A stretch of DNA of 64,000 nt. Origin: Stanieria cyanosphaera PCC 7437. GTDB taxonomy: Bacteria > Cyanobacteriota > Cyanobacteriia > Cyanobacteriales > Xenococcaceae. A program made the translations under genes and the position numbers. The notes under the pieces were generated by a model. It was given only the letters and a program-made list of their open reading frames with translations, was not told the origin of the DNA and did no database searches. The stretch is taken from assembly GCF_000317575.1 (NCBI RefSeq), contig NC_019748.1:4298501-4362500 (forward strand), read 5' to 3'. Of the stretch, positions 8,718-19,050 are shown in pieces. The number at the start of each line of letters is the position of its first letter. The stretch's first letter is position 1.

Positions 8718-9515
8718 CTTAATTTACCCTCCAATCTGATAATTTGAATTTATCTACCCATGATTAGTTTAAAAAAACAATGTGAGGAAATTGTGGATAA
8801 AATCTTAACATTTTTTTGATAAGTCTTGATCTAACCATTGTGATTCAGATAAAATTGCTTTAGTGATTTTTTTTTAATTAAATCCTTTTGTTTTGACTAA
8901 AAAAATAAGTGATTGAATTCAATTATTTCTAATAATTTAGTAAAATAGTACTGAGTAATATCACTCAAAAATTTGCTTTAACACATAAATCTTAAATAAA
9001 AAAAAATCTTTTAAAGTAATAATTGTTAAACTTTGAGGATAAATAAATTGAATTGAGTAAAAAAAATCAACTAACTTTAGATAATATTTAATAATTAAGT
9101 TAAAATCTTTTTAGAACCCAAAAATAACTTGCTAAGTTTTTGTTTATTGATCCTGATGTTGGTGTTGAGCCGACAATGGTAAAACTTTAGACAATTGACA
9201 GTATTGTTTTGATACCACTTTGATCGTTAAATAAATTACCTTAGCAACAATAATTAGAAATCTAGTTAAAATCAAACAACATCTTGTTTGTAATCACAAC
9301 TAAATTGCTTGCCACAGAGTAATTAATTTTTGATAATTAAAATTCACTAATTAAGAGGAGACTAATTTTTGTGCTTATTTTGTCTTAACAAAAAGCTCAC
9401 CAAAGTTTAACCAGACTAGTTGAGCAAAAAAAAATCTCATAATCATAAAAAAAATGTAACAAGAGTTACAAACTTTTGAAACTAACACTTTTTAAACAAT
9501 AATTATTTACTACCA
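8718..9515. other. gene-poor AT-rich spacer
   Basis: About 800 bp with very high A+T, many A- and T-runs and no ORF of coding character on either strand. It is the longest gene-free stretch in the window and separates the Hsp20 gene from a 58-codon gene. No stable GC-rich hairpin or tRNA-like fold was seen by eye. Confidence 0.5.
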
Positions 9516-9692
9516 ATGAATTCCAATCTGATCAATCGTTCTCAACCAAACCTCCAGCGTAATTTAGAATCAATTAATCCTAATAGTAATAATTTTGATT
9601 TTGAACTTTGGGCGATCGCCGTACGTCGTCAAATGTTAACTGTCTTTGAGCCAGAAGTAGTCACAGAAACTAAGCTTGACGAAGAAGAATAA
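9516..9692 (+). CDS. small conserved-looking protein, 58 aa
   Basis: The ATG at 9516 opens a 58-codon frame ending TAA at 9690-9692. The centre reads FDFELWAIAVRRQML and the tail is acidic (TKLDEEE). That central motif (F-D-x-x-L-W-A-x-x-V-R-R-Q-M) recalls short cyanobacterial hypothetical proteins I have seen, but I cannot name a family. The HIP1 core GCGATCGC falls inside the Trp-Ala-Ile-Ala codons. No strong Shine-Dalgarno sequence is visible. It is flanked by long non-coding DNA. Confidence 0.5.
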   Translation: MNSNLINRSQPNLQRNLESINPNSNNFDFELWAIAVRRQMLTVFEPEVVTETKLDEEE

Positions 9693-9896
9693 CAATTTAT
9701 CCCATATATAATCTGAAATACTCTAAAGTTTGCTAAGTAATCAAAAGTAGAGGAAGTAGGAGTCTTAATTTGTAGCATTCATTATTAGATTCAAGATAAC
9801 TAATACTACTTAAATAACACAAAAATATCCTACTCAAGCAGAGCAGGATTGATTGTAATTTTAGCCTTAATTAGTTACTAAATTGCTACTTAGGAA

Positions 9897-10526
9897 TTAA
9901 TTACTGATTTTTAAAACGTCTTTAACGACCAAATGGCGATCGCGATCAACAACAATTAATCCTCTAGTTTGGAAATCCCCTAACATTCTAGTCACAGTAA
10001 CTCTAGTAGCACAAATCATATCAGCTAAATTCTGATGAGTAAAACGTACAGTGAGACGAGTACCATTAGTAACAGTTTGTCCAATTTCTTGCTTAAGAAG
10101 CAATAATAATTCCCACAACCGGTCCTCAACTTTTTTTAATCCCGTAATCGTCAACAAATGTTCCGCAACAATTAAACGACGACTTAATTGTTCTAAAAGA
10201 ATACGACTAAAATGAGGATAATTTTCTAAATCTTGAGGAGAAAGCCATCGCACATATACATCTGATAAAGCTTGAGCGCGATCAATACCAGTATGCTCTA
10301 AAATATTACCAAAAGCTGTATTTCCTGTTGCCCAACCCAAAGTTATTTCTTCACCTTTCGCATTAATTCTACTAAGTTGCACTACTCCTCGATAAACTTG
10401 CCAAAAACCTTGATCAAATAAAGGAATTTCTTCGCCTTTTTCATAAAACTGTAGTAAAAGCTTCTCTTCATTTAGATCTAAATAAAGTTTTGATGTTATT
10501 TGATTTGCGAGTAGCATAATGGGCAA
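9897..10526 (-). CDS. Crp/Fnr family transcriptional regulator, NtcA-like HTH
   Basis: A 209-aa regulator with an N-terminal cyclic-nucleotide-binding-like beta-roll (about 15-115) and a long dimerisation helix. The C-terminal winged helix reads FTHQNLADMICATRVTVTRML, matching the TRVTVTR recognition helix of NtcA. The effector pocket lacks an obvious cAMP-binding phosphate cassette, and this is a paralogue rather than NtcA itself. A role in carbon/nitrogen control is suggested by the motif and by a PII gene about 750 bp away on the same strand, but is inference. The start is at M1 or M4; 37 bp separate it from the upstream hydroxylase gene, so the two may be co-transcribed. Confidence 0.85.
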   Translation of the reverse strand: MPIMLLANQITSKLYLDLNEEKLLLQFYEKGEEIPLFDQGFWQVYRGVVQLSRINAKGEEITLGWATGNTAFGNILEHTGIDRAQALSDVYVRWLSPQDLENYPHFSRILLEQLSRRLIVAEHLLTITGLKKVEDRLWELLLLLKQEIGQTVTNGTRLTVRFTHQNLADMICATRVTVTRMLGDFQTRGLIVVDRDRHLVVKDVLKISN

Positions 10527-10563
10527 TTATTTCAGCTTAAAAAAGTTCCAATTCGAGTCTAAA

Positions 10564-11112
10564 TTATTTTGGTAAAGAAATAATAATTAACAGGTTAAGC
10601 TTTGGAAATTTCTTTTTGATAACGGTTAAAAATCTGAGCCATAATCTGGCAGGATAATCGTAAAAAGTAAAAATATCACCATAAGCTAAACTAGCATTTT
10701 GATGATGTAACCAATGACGTTCAGGAGTAGTAATAAATAATAATCGACAACAAAATTTAATTACTGGGGAAGTCTGCCAATCAATTATTGAAACGTGTCG
10801 CCAAACTACGTGTAATTCACCTAAAATTAAACCCAAAACTGTCCCAAAGGTCGAAATTTGCCAAAACCAAGGTACAAAAATAAAATAAGGTAAAGCACCA
10901 AGCATTCCATCCAACAAAACTAAAGGATTTCTAGTCAAAACTGCATAATGAATAAAACTACGGTTTTTACCGTGATGAACTAAAGTATGAAATTTGCCAA
11001 AAACGTGTTCTGGAACATGATACAAAAAAGTAGATAAAAAATCTCCAATTAATAATAATAAAAATGCGACTAAAAAAATATTTACAACCGACATAGCTAA
11101 CTCCTCACTCAC
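10564..11112 (-). CDS. sterol desaturase / fatty acid hydroxylase superfamily membrane protein
   Basis: A 182-aa integral membrane protein with hydrophobic segments at about 8-30, 65-85 and 88-105. It has the His-box pattern of non-haem di-iron membrane hydroxylases: HVPEHVFGKFHTLVHH, HVVWRHVS and ERHWLHHQN. The family hydroxylates or desaturates lipids and carotenoids. The protein is shorter than typical members (220-300 aa), so its substrate is unclear. The start could be M1 or M7 (SVVNIF). It lies 37 bp upstream of the Crp-family gene. Confidence 0.75.
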   Translation of the reverse strand: MSEELAMSVVNIFLVAFLLLLIGDFLSTFLYHVPEHVFGKFHTLVHHGKNRSFIHYAVLTRNPLVLLDGMLGALPYFIFVPWFWQISTFGTVLGLILGELHVVWRHVSIIDWQTSPVIKFCCRLLFITTPERHWLHHQNASLAYGDIFTFYDYPARLWLRFLTVIKKKFPKLNLLIIISLPK

Positions 11113-11272
11113 AGGGGCTAGCTTAATTAATCAAAGTTAAAATTGTTTTAAGCTTGCTTTAAATTTATTAATTTATAGCAGTCAAAGCAAAAATTAAGAG
11201 ATTCTCTATTTCCTTAGTTTAAGATTATGATATCTTCGCACTATAGTTCGCTTGCTATACTAGGAAAAAAAA

Positions 11273-11617
<345 letters not shown>

Positions 11618-11687
11618 TTACCTCTAAACTTTTGACTCACTATGATTGTGTTTAATTTTATAGTAATAAATTAATTTATTAAAACAG

Positions 11688-13148
11688 CTAATTATAATTA
11701 ATTGGAGTATCAACAGGCAAAGTTAAAATAAATTTAGCTCCTTGTCCTGGTTGGCTAAATAATTCTATTTTTCCTTTGTGAGCTTGTACGATCGCTTTAA
11801 CAATTGCTAATCCTAAACCTGTTCCATCAGAATTTCTACTGTTAGTTCCTTTAATAAAACGTTCAAAAATTTGTGATTGTTCAGAAAAAGAGATTCCTGT
11901 TCCTGTATCAGTGATCCAAAAACGAACGTAACCTTGATTTATTTCTGAACCTAAAGCGATTACATCAGTAACTTGTGTGTGTTTAGTTGCATTTTGTGCC
12001 AAGTTAACAATTGCTTGGATTAATCGTTGACGATCTACTACGATTAAACCCGAGCCAACTTGCTCCAGATGCCAGTTTCGATCTGCTAAAACTGTAGACC
12101 TATCATACATTTCTTCAGTTAACTTACTTAATTGAACAGTTTCTAAATGCAAAAAATTAGGTTGTTCTGATTTAGCCAATAACATCAAATCTGCTACTAA
12201 ACGACTCATCCGCTTTAATTCGTCCATAACTAATTCTAGGGTTTGACGTTGTTCTTCAGGAGTAGAGCCGATTAATTCTAGATGTCCTTGAATAATAGTA
12301 ATTGGCGTTCTTAGCTCATGACTAATATCATTAAGAAAATGTCTTTGATTATTAAAAGCAGACTGAAGCCTATTCAACATTTCATTAAAAGTCATGCTTA
12401 ATTGAGCAATTTCGTCCTTTCCTTGAACAGGAATACGTCTTTCTAAATTGGTTTCACTAATAGCCTGAGTAGTATTAGTAAGTAGATACAAAGGAGCTAA
12501 TATTTGTCCAGCTAAAATCCAAGCCAAAATAGTAGTGCTAATTATTACAACAATAGTCACCTGGACAATAATCAGAGTCGCTTCATCAATTTCCTGGCGT
12601 TCATATCCAGCAGCAACTGCCACAACAAATACGCCTCGAACTTTTCCATTAATTTCGATGGGTTCTGCTAAATAGACAATTTGATCTTGATAGAGATAAA
12701 TTTCTCCAAGCTCAGGCTCAGTAAGTGTTCGCCAATGTTGAACTATCTTTGAATTGCGATCGATTGATGGAGGTAATGCTAATGGACTCGAATAATAAAG
12801 ACCGTCTGGAAGTAACGTGATGTAATATTCATTAGCTTCGGGAATATTGCGACTGAGAAATACGTTGAAAATAGCAGTAATATTTTCTCCAAACGATTGT
12901 GCTGTAGTTGGATTTTTTCCACTGATTAAAAGATGTAACTCTTGTACTTCTTGTTCGAGAGCTTGTTCGATTCTTTCTTCCAGACGCAGCAGTAAAACTC
13001 GTCGAATAGCGAAAATTGCACCGGAAAAACCAATCAGTATCAGTAGCAAATATACTGCCATAATACGACCTCGAAATCCAAAAGAAAAACTATCCCAGAA
13101 CCAAAAGCGATTTTTTTTCATGTTTAATATTTTGGGACTCGATCTCAA
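11688..13148 (-). CDS. sensor histidine kinase (periplasmic sensor, HAMP, HisKA, HATPase)
   Basis: A 486-aa protein with TM1 at about 31-50, a periplasmic domain of about 140 residues, TM2 at about 191-213, HAMP about 214-266 and an H-box FLNDISHELRTP (His277). The ATPase domain has an N-box (LAQNATKHT), G1 DTGTGIS, an F-box and G2 DGTGLGLAIV. The kinase residues look intact. No response regulator is next to it, so it is an orphan kinase. It is followed on the same strand by the PII gene, 76 bp downstream. The start may be M10 (MKKNRFW, 13121), which better fits the hydrophobic N-terminus. Confidence 0.9.
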   Translation of the reverse strand: MRSSPKILNMKKNRFWFWDSFSFGFRGRIMAVYLLLILIGFSGAIFAIRRVLLLRLEERIEQALEQEVQELHLLISGKNPTTAQSFGENITAIFNVFLSRNIPEANEYYITLLPDGLYYSSPLALPPSIDRNSKIVQHWRTLTEPELGEIYLYQDQIVYLAEPIEINGKVRGVFVVAVAAGYERQEIDEATLIIVQVTIVVIISTTILAWILAGQILAPLYLLTNTTQAISETNLERRIPVQGKDEIAQLSMTFNEMLNRLQSAFNNQRHFLNDISHELRTPITIIQGHLELIGSTPEEQRQTLELVMDELKRMSRLVADLMLLAKSEQPNFLHLETVQLSKLTEEMYDRSTVLADRNWHLEQVGSGLIVVDRQRLIQAIVNLAQNATKHTQVTDVIALGSEINQGYVRFWITDTGTGISFSEQSQIFERFIKGTNSRNSDGTGLGLAIVKAIVQAHKGKIELFSQPGQGAKFILTLPVDTPINYN

Positions 13149-13392
13149 TGTACTTAAAACTTTACTGTTTTTGTCGACAGCACAATACAGCCATTAGGGA
13201 TAAAGGTTGTTCGATTGTTGATTTTAAATAATTTTGATTGAGTAAACAGTACAACGCTGTTCAAAGTCGTGCTTACGTTCACTGCATCTGGGCAGTCAAA
13301 TAACTGCAATTCTTATTTTTAACTAAAAGATATTAGTCTTACTCTTAATTAGTTATAAGATCAATTGCCGATCGCTTAAAAAAAATATTTCA

Positions 13393-13884
13393 ATGATTGC
13401 TCTTTATCCAGGAAGTTTCGATCCCATTACTTTTGGTCATCTCGATATTATTGAACGAGGTGCTAAATTGTTTGAAAAGGTAATTGTAGCGGTTCTTTCC
13501 AATACGAGTAAACAGCCTTTATTTAGTGTAGAACAAAGAGTTAAGCAAATTAATATCTGTACTCAACATTTATCCAATGTAGAAATAGATAGTTTTTTTG
13601 GTTTAACTGTTGATTATGCCAAAATAAGTCAGGCAGGAGTTTTATTAAGAGGTTTGCGAGTTCTGTCTGATTTTGAAAAAGAATTACAAATGGCTCATAC
13701 CAACAAAACTTTGTGCGAAGAAATAGAAACTGTATTTTTAGCTACTGCTAAAGAATATAGTTTTTTAAGTAGTAGTGTTGTTAAAGAAATTGCTCAATTT
13801 GGTGGCTCAATCGATCATCTTGTTCCTGAAAATGTTGCTCAAGACCTTTATCTGCATTATCAAAATATTAACCTTAAGTATTGA
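13393..13884 (+). CDS. coaD: phosphopantetheine adenylyltransferase
   Basis: CoaD (163 aa, full length) adenylates 4'-phosphopantetheine, the penultimate step of coenzyme A synthesis. It is a nucleotidyltransferase with the TFGH motif in [39 protein letters not shown], and the ISSTxVRE equivalent [15 protein letters not shown]. The divergent gene is the histidine kinase. The coiled-coil gene that follows is on the same strand after a 283-bp AT-rich spacer. Confidence 0.95.
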   Translation: MIALYPGSFDPITFGHLDIIERGAKLFEKVIVAVLSNTSKQPLFSVEQRVKQINICTQHLSNVEIDSFFGLTVDYAKISQAGVLLRGLRVLSDFEKELQMAHTNKTLCEEIETVFLATAKEYSFLSSSVVKEIAQFGGSIDHLVPENVAQDLYLHYQNINLKY

Positions 13885-14167
13885 CTTTTATTAATTTTTT
13901 TTTTCAAAATGAATAATTCCATCACTAAATGCTTAAATTTATTATATTTAACTTAATCTTTTCTGTTTTTAAACAGTTAATAAAGTTATTTTTTAAGTCA
14001 AACAAGTATGACTTACTTAAAATCTTAAGCATCTTTTGATTATTAAAAAATAGCTGTTTTTTTGGATTAAAACTTTCAAAGTTTTTTAATTTTAAAATTT
14101 AAATAAAATTTTCTGCAAATTTCTAAAATATTAGTATACAATGAACAATTTATAATCTAATTTACTA

Positions 14168-14776
14168 ATGCTAAATTCATATCCTTCTCATCATTATCAA
14201 TCTCCTTCTCCAACTCATAAAAGGGTAGAAAATCCTCAAACACAACCAGAATCAGATTTAAAACTAGAAAGAGAATTAGATGTTCTAAAACATTTAATTT
14301 TGAATGGAGTTAATCTACCTTTTTCTAAACTAACTATTATTGACCGCTATCGTCTCCTCAAGCAACTCGATTTAATTAGAAACCTATTACCTCAAGCTTT
14401 AAATCTAGCAATAGATATTTTAGAGCGTCGCCAAGAAATTATTGAAGAAGCAGAAAATTATAGTCAAAATTTGGTTAGATCTGCTCAAGAAAAAGCTAGT
14501 AAAATTCTGAGTGAATCAGCCATTATTCATCAAGCTGAATTAGAAGCAAATACATTAAGATATCAAGTACAACAAGAATGCGAACAATTACAACAACAAA
14601 CTCAAGCAACCATAACTCATTGGCGAGAATTAGCTATGGCTGAATGTAGAGATATTCAGACTGAAGCAGATGATTATGCTGATGCAGTTTTAGATAATAT
14701 TGAACAACAACTTCAACAAATGCTTCAAATTATTATTAATAGTCGTCAGCAATTAGAAGAAAATAGAGAAAATTAA
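14168..14776 (+). CDS. DivIVA-like coiled-coil protein
   Basis: A 202-aa hydrophilic protein with a disordered N-terminus (about 1-28, Ser/Pro/His/Gln-rich) and a predicted helix from 30 to 200. The helix has a heptad-like Leu/Ile/Ala pattern, with repeated Gln and Glu (QQECEQLQQQTQATI; NIEQQLQQMLQII). The QSENYSQNLVRSAQEKASKIL-like stretch recalls the DivIVA/ATP synthase b-type coiled coils found near coaD in other cyanobacteria. A scaffold role in division or polarity is possible but not shown. It converges with recJ; the stops are separated by 2 bp. Confidence 0.65.
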   Translation: MLNSYPSHHYQSPSPTHKRVENPQTQPESDLKLERELDVLKHLILNGVNLPFSKLTIIDRYRLLKQLDLIRNLLPQALNLAIDILERRQEIIEEAENYSQNLVRSAQEKASKILSESAIIHQAELEANTLRYQVQQECEQLQQQTQATITHWRELAMAECRDIQTEADDYADAVLDNIEQQLQQMLQIIINSRQQLEENREN

Positions 14777-14778
14777 AC

Positions 14779-16764
14779 TTAATTTTTTTGAGCTTGATCT
14801 AAAGCTATCTGAGCAACTTGTATTAATTCTTGAAAATAAGGTTGAGTTAGATCAACTTGTTTTGCATTAGCTCTATTTGTTCCCAGTAAACCCGTGTTTT
14901 TTCCTGGTTCAACCGCGAGGATTTTTCCTTGTTCATTTCTAATTCTTAATTCATTCAAAGACAACCACCAACTGCAAGCATAACTTCTACCTTGATAATT
15001 AAAAACTGCTTTTTTAATCTCAGAAAAAACTTGATGAATATTTGGTAATCTTACTCCCACTATTTCTAGCTCTACAGCAATGTTTCCTTGCCAATTGTTT
15101 TCTTTTAATTTATAAGCAAGATCGAGACGATTAGGTAAAGGAAAATAATCTTTCCAACGCCAGGCGATCGCTTTAAGTTCTTGGTCTGAATTTTCTTCTT
15201 GTAAAATTAATTTGAGATGATTACTGCCAACAATTTTTTGTTCTTTAAGTAAAACATTAGCTGTCCAAAATACAGGAACATCATTCCCAATTCCCCAAGG
15301 TTGTAAACTCTCAATCTGCTGATACAAAGGTAAACTTATTTGCTCAAATTTAACTTGCGCATCTATTTTAATTAAAGGTTTTAGATGTTCTATTTTTAAA
15401 CATTGATGAGCAAATTCACTTAACCTGGCTTGAAAAGATTCTAAATTACTAGCAGCTAAACTAAATCCTCCCGCTGCTTTATGTCCCCCGTATTTACCTA
15501 ATAAATCCTGACAATAATTTAAAGCTTCAAAGATATTAAATTCCTCAATCCCTCTTGCCGAACCCCGAATTTTAGAAGGATCTTCTTCTTCATAAGTGCC
15601 GATAAAAACGGGTACTCCATAACGTTCTACCAAACGAGAAGCAACAATACCAATCACACCATGATGCCAGTCTTCTTTGACAACTACTAATACCCTTGCC
15701 TCTTGCCAAAGTATCGGTGTCGATTCAACTAACCAAATCGCTTCTTGTTCAATTTGTTCGCATAATTCCTGACGTTTACGATTGATTTGTTCGCATTGCA
15801 TTGCCCTCTCTAATGCAATTCCAGAATCATCAGTTGTTAATAATTCAATCACAATTTGTGGATCAGCAAGTCTACCCACTGCATTAATTCTTGGCCCTAA
15901 TTTAAACCCAATATCATCTGGTTTTAATTGTTTTTGTTCCTCACTGATTCCTGCTACTTGCATTAAAGCTTGAATACCTTCTAATTGAGAATTAGGTAAC
16001 TGTCGCAAACCTCTTTTCAACCAGCGACGATTCACCCCAATTAAAGGTGCTAAATCAGCAATTGTTCCTAACGTAAATAACTCTAAAATTTGATTAGTTA
16101 AACCTTTTAATTGCCCCAAACTTTGGGCAGTAGCTACGGCTAAAATATAGGCTACTCCTACTCCTGCTAATCCTCGATAAGGAGAAGTTTCTGACAATAA
16201 TTTAGGATTTAAAATAGCATCGGCAGGAGGTAATTTTTCAGGCAAATCATGATGATCGGTAATAATAACTGTCAACCCTAACTCCACAGCGTGCAGAATT
16301 GGTTCATAAGCAGAAATACCATTATCAACTGTTAAGATCAAACCTACATCCGTAGCTGCAAACTCCTCAACAATTCGATTGTTAATTCCATAACCATCCT
16401 TCATCCGACTGGGAATCGCATAATCAACATCCGCTCCCAAATGCTTTAAGGCACGTAATAATAAAGCAGTGCTAGTCATCCCATCCGCATCATAATCACC
16501 ACAAATCGCAATTTTTTCCCCTGATGCGATCGCTTGACACAGCAACTCTACACTGACGGCTAAATCAAGAAATTCCTCTAACGGAGAAGGTAAGTTTTGA
16601 GATTCTGGTTCAACATATAAGTGAGCTAATTGAGTAGTATCAATTCCGCGATTAACAACCACTTGACTAACAATTGGCAAAAGATTTGTTGATTGACTGA
16701 TTTGCTGAACTAAATCTGATTGGGTTGGCGCAATCTGCCATCTTTGCTTAGGTATATTAGTCAT
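14779..16764 (-). CDS. recJ: single-stranded-DNA-specific exonuclease RecJ
   Basis: RecJ (661 aa) is a 5'-3' ssDNA exonuclease acting in RecF-pathway recombination and mismatch repair. The DHH-family motifs are present: motif I CGDYDADGMTSTALLLRAL, motif II VDNGIS, the DHH motif TDHHDLPEKLP, and the DHHA1 block GKYGGHKAAGGFSLA (GGHxxAGG). A C-terminal OB-fold and an extra cyanobacterial tail (about 560-661) follow. The length and core look intact. It is a single gene on the minus strand. Confidence 0.95.
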   Translation of the reverse strand: MTNIPKQRWQIAPTQSDLVQQISQSTNLLPIVSQVVVNRGIDTTQLAHLYVEPESQNLPSPLEEFLDLAVSVELLCQAIASGEKIAICGDYDADGMTSTALLLRALKHLGADVDYAIPSRMKDGYGINNRIVEEFAATDVGLILTVDNGISAYEPILHAVELGLTVIITDHHDLPEKLPPADAILNPKLLSETSPYRGLAGVGVAYILAVATAQSLGQLKGLTNQILELFTLGTIADLAPLIGVNRRWLKRGLRQLPNSQLEGIQALMQVAGISEEQKQLKPDDIGFKLGPRINAVGRLADPQIVIELLTTDDSGIALERAMQCEQINRKRQELCEQIEQEAIWLVESTPILWQEARVLVVVKEDWHHGVIGIVASRLVERYGVPVFIGTYEEEDPSKIRGSARGIEEFNIFEALNYCQDLLGKYGGHKAAGGFSLAASNLESFQARLSEFAHQCLKIEHLKPLIKIDAQVKFEQISLPLYQQIESLQPWGIGNDVPVFWTANVLLKEQKIVGSNHLKLILQEENSDQELKAIAWRWKDYFPLPNRLDLAYKLKENNWQGNIAVELEIVGVRLPNIHQVFSEIKKAVFNYQGRSYACSWWLSLNELRIRNEQGKILAVEPGKNTGLLGTNRANAKQVDLTQPYFQELIQVAQIALDQAQKN

Positions 16765-16942
16765 CGATTGTTAATATTAGCTACTGTTAAATAATTATCA
16801 TATTGACCAAGCAAGTAAGAATAATTGATGAATTGTTCCTAAAAGATAAAAAAATAATTAAGCCTAACAAGTTAGACTAAATCCGATGAATAAAGTACAT
16901 TTATTGGTTAGCAGGATAAATTAGCCTAAAATCCTTTAAACT

Positions 16943-18433
16943 CTAAAGATGATTAACTACATCATCAGAATAAACTTTGTTTTCTAGATTATTTTGATAA
17001 GTCTGCCAATCCTGACCAATTTGAATGGTCACATCTGAATCTAAAACACCAGTACTCTCTATTAAAACCTCTCCTAAACCTAGACTACGACGAAGAGAGG
17101 TAGCAGCGCGATCGTTTCCCCCTTGAGCAATAATTTTTGTTTCTGCTAGTGGTTCATGCCAAGCTTCACTCACATAAACCCTAGTATAACCAGCTTGTCT
17201 TAAGCTATTTACCATTGCTTGTTCAGCTTCGGGATTATTAATACTATCTTGAATTGCTACTCTAGCATTACTATAGTCTTGATATCCTTCGGTTAACTGA
17301 TAATCACTAGTAACCACATCAAAATGTTCAGTCACTAATTGTTGAATACGGTTTTCATTCGGTAACCAATAACTAACACCTGTTCTACCATCGCCACTAA
17401 AATCACCAGGCAACATCAGCATTTGCACGTCACTTCTTTTAGTGCCACTAGCAAAATCTCCTAAGGCCATCAATTCTTTGACCGTAAGATTTGTATCAAT
17501 ATGAGATTGAATTACGGAAAGTATTTCGGGAATTTTAAAAATAGTAGCAGGTTGTAATGTCTGTTCTACAACCGATCGCATTAACATTTGTTGTCGTTGT
17601 ACTCTAGAAATATCCCCATAAGCATCATAGCGGAAACGTAAAAACTGTACGGCTTTATCTCCATCCAGATGCTGTCTACCTTTTTTGAGATCGATATAAA
17701 GATGCTGACTGAAATCGTTATATTTCATGTCTTTGGGTACATCAACTGTGACTCCTCCCAAAGCGTCAATCAACTTTTCTACTCCTTGGACATTAACTCG
17801 CACATAACGATCAATGTTTATACCCCCCAATAACTCGCTAACTGCTGCTGCGGTTAAAGCAGGTCCACCAAAATCATTAGCAATATTAATTTTTTGTTCC
17901 CCATGTCCTTCTAAATTAACTTTGGTATCGCGGGGAATAGATAGCACTGTTAATTTTTGTCTTTCTGGATCGAAGCGCAGCAATAACATCGTATCGCTCA
18001 AACCATCAAAAGAATTAACCAAAGCATGATATCCAGCTTCTTCTGATAAAGAATCGTCAATATCCGAAGTAAGAACTTTAATACCCAAAACCAGAATATT
18101 GACAGGACGGGACAATTCAGGTACTGTCAAATTTCTTTGAGCGACAGTTTCTTCTTGACTGAACACTGCTTTTTGTTGTGGTGTTAGTTCAGTTTGTTGT
18201 AGAGGCGAAGATACCGACCAACTAATTGCTAAAATAGCTCCAGCTACAGCAGAAACCACCGATAATCCTGTTAAACCTATGCCAATTAAAACAGCGCGTC
18301 CTCGTTTTAACTTTTGAGAACGAGGTTTAATTCTCGGTTTATATTGTCTTCCAGAAGGAGTAGATTGATAAGCTTTTCTTACTGACACTGGTTTCCTCAC
18401 ACTTGCAAAATAAATTAAAATTGATTTTCTCAA
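16943..18433 (-). CDS. LytR-CpsA-Psr (LCP) family protein with LytR_C domain
   Basis: A 496-aa protein with a basic cytoplasmic tail (about 1-45), one TM helix (about 48-72) and an extracytoplasmic LCP domain. That domain has LVLGIK, the Asp/Arg motif LSIPRDTKVNLEGHG, the NIAND/GG loop and the HLDGDKAVQFLRFRYD block. A C-terminal LytR_C-like domain spans about 370-480. LCP enzymes transfer lipid-linked glycans onto peptidoglycan; in cyanobacteria they probably attach cell-wall polysaccharide. The start is uncertain: a GTG at about residue 12 or 16 would remove a non-conserved leader. Confidence 0.85.
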   Translation of the reverse strand: MRKSILIYFASVRKPVSVRKAYQSTPSGRQYKPRIKPRSQKLKRGRAVLIGIGLTGLSVVSAVAGAILAISWSVSSPLQQTELTPQQKAVFSQEETVAQRNLTVPELSRPVNILVLGIKVLTSDIDDSLSEEAGYHALVNSFDGLSDTMLLLRFDPERQKLTVLSIPRDTKVNLEGHGEQKINIANDFGGPALTAAAVSELLGGINIDRYVRVNVQGVEKLIDALGGVTVDVPKDMKYNDFSQHLYIDLKKGRQHLDGDKAVQFLRFRYDAYGDISRVQRQQMLMRSVVEQTLQPATIFKIPEILSVIQSHIDTNLTVKELMALGDFASGTKRSDVQMLMLPGDFSGDGRTGVSYWLPNENRIQQLVTEHFDVVTSDYQLTEGYQDYSNARVAIQDSINNPEAEQAMVNSLRQAGYTRVYVSEAWHEPLAETKIIAQGGNDRAATSLRRSLGLGEVLIESTGVLDSDVTIQIGQDWQTYQNNLENKVYSDDVVNHL

Positions 18434-18645
18434 ATAATGCTAAGTATTTATACACATAAATCCCAAGTTTAATCAAGACCAATAGGATAATTACTGCATC
18501 AACCTCATTAAATAGAGCTAATTGAACTTGCTTTGATAATGGCAAGAACTTCTAAATAAATAATTAAAAAAAATTAAATTAATTTCTTTTGATTTTAACT
18601 TGATAGTTCCAGAATGACAGCAGGTACTCCCTCAATTTAGGCTCA

Positions 18646-19005
18646 TTATTTACGTCCAATTGAATTGAACAATTTACTAATTAAAGGCAAATCGATTGAT
18701 TTTCCTTTAACTAAACGCAACATTAAAACTACAAAAGTTAGAAAATAACCAGTAGTAATTAAAGCATTTAAATAAAGCAGCCGAAAAGCTAATAATTCAT
18801 TTGCTTGAATTGAACCTAAATTAAGTAATAAATATATTAATAACCAACTCAAAGTTAAAATAAGACATAATCGGCTAGCTTCTTGTTGTTCTCGGTGATA
18901 ATTGGGGCGAGTAATTGTCCAAAGAGAAGGAATAATTCCTACCACAGGCAAAAGATATAGCCAAAGTTGTAATTGTCTTTCTGTGATTAATTCTGGTTTA
19001 TTCAT
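18646..19005 (-). CDS. small four-helix membrane protein, cyanobacterial hypothetical
   Basis: A 119-aa protein with hydrophobic segments at about 13-30, 45-63, 68-82 and 84-104, and a basic C-terminus (KLFNSIGRK). The Q-LWLYLLPVVGIIPSLWT opening resembles small cyanobacterial membrane proteins of the DUF4870-like kind, but the match is weak. The function is unknown. It is divergent from the MobA gene with about 45 bp between the starts, implying a shared promoter region. Confidence 0.6.
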   Translation of the reverse strand: MNKPELITERQLQLWLYLLPVVGIIPSLWTITRPNYHREQQEASRLCLILTLSWLLIYLLLNLGSIQANELLAFRLLYLNALITTGYFLTFVVLMLRLVKGKSIDLPLISKLFNSIGRK

Positions 19006-19050
19006 CTTGGTTGAGTTGCTAGCGAATTGGTATTTAAAAAATCACTATTC

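Noticed and set aside
9830-9870. Hairpin-like TCCTACTC/GAGCAGGA near the Crp-family gene end
   Set aside because: The pairing is imperfect and no U-run follows. Not strong enough to call a terminator.
12847-13197. 116-aa plus-strand open frame opposite the histidine kinase
   Set aside because: Cys/Arg/Ser-rich with no domain. It is the antisense shadow of the kinase N-terminus, whose motifs are clear.
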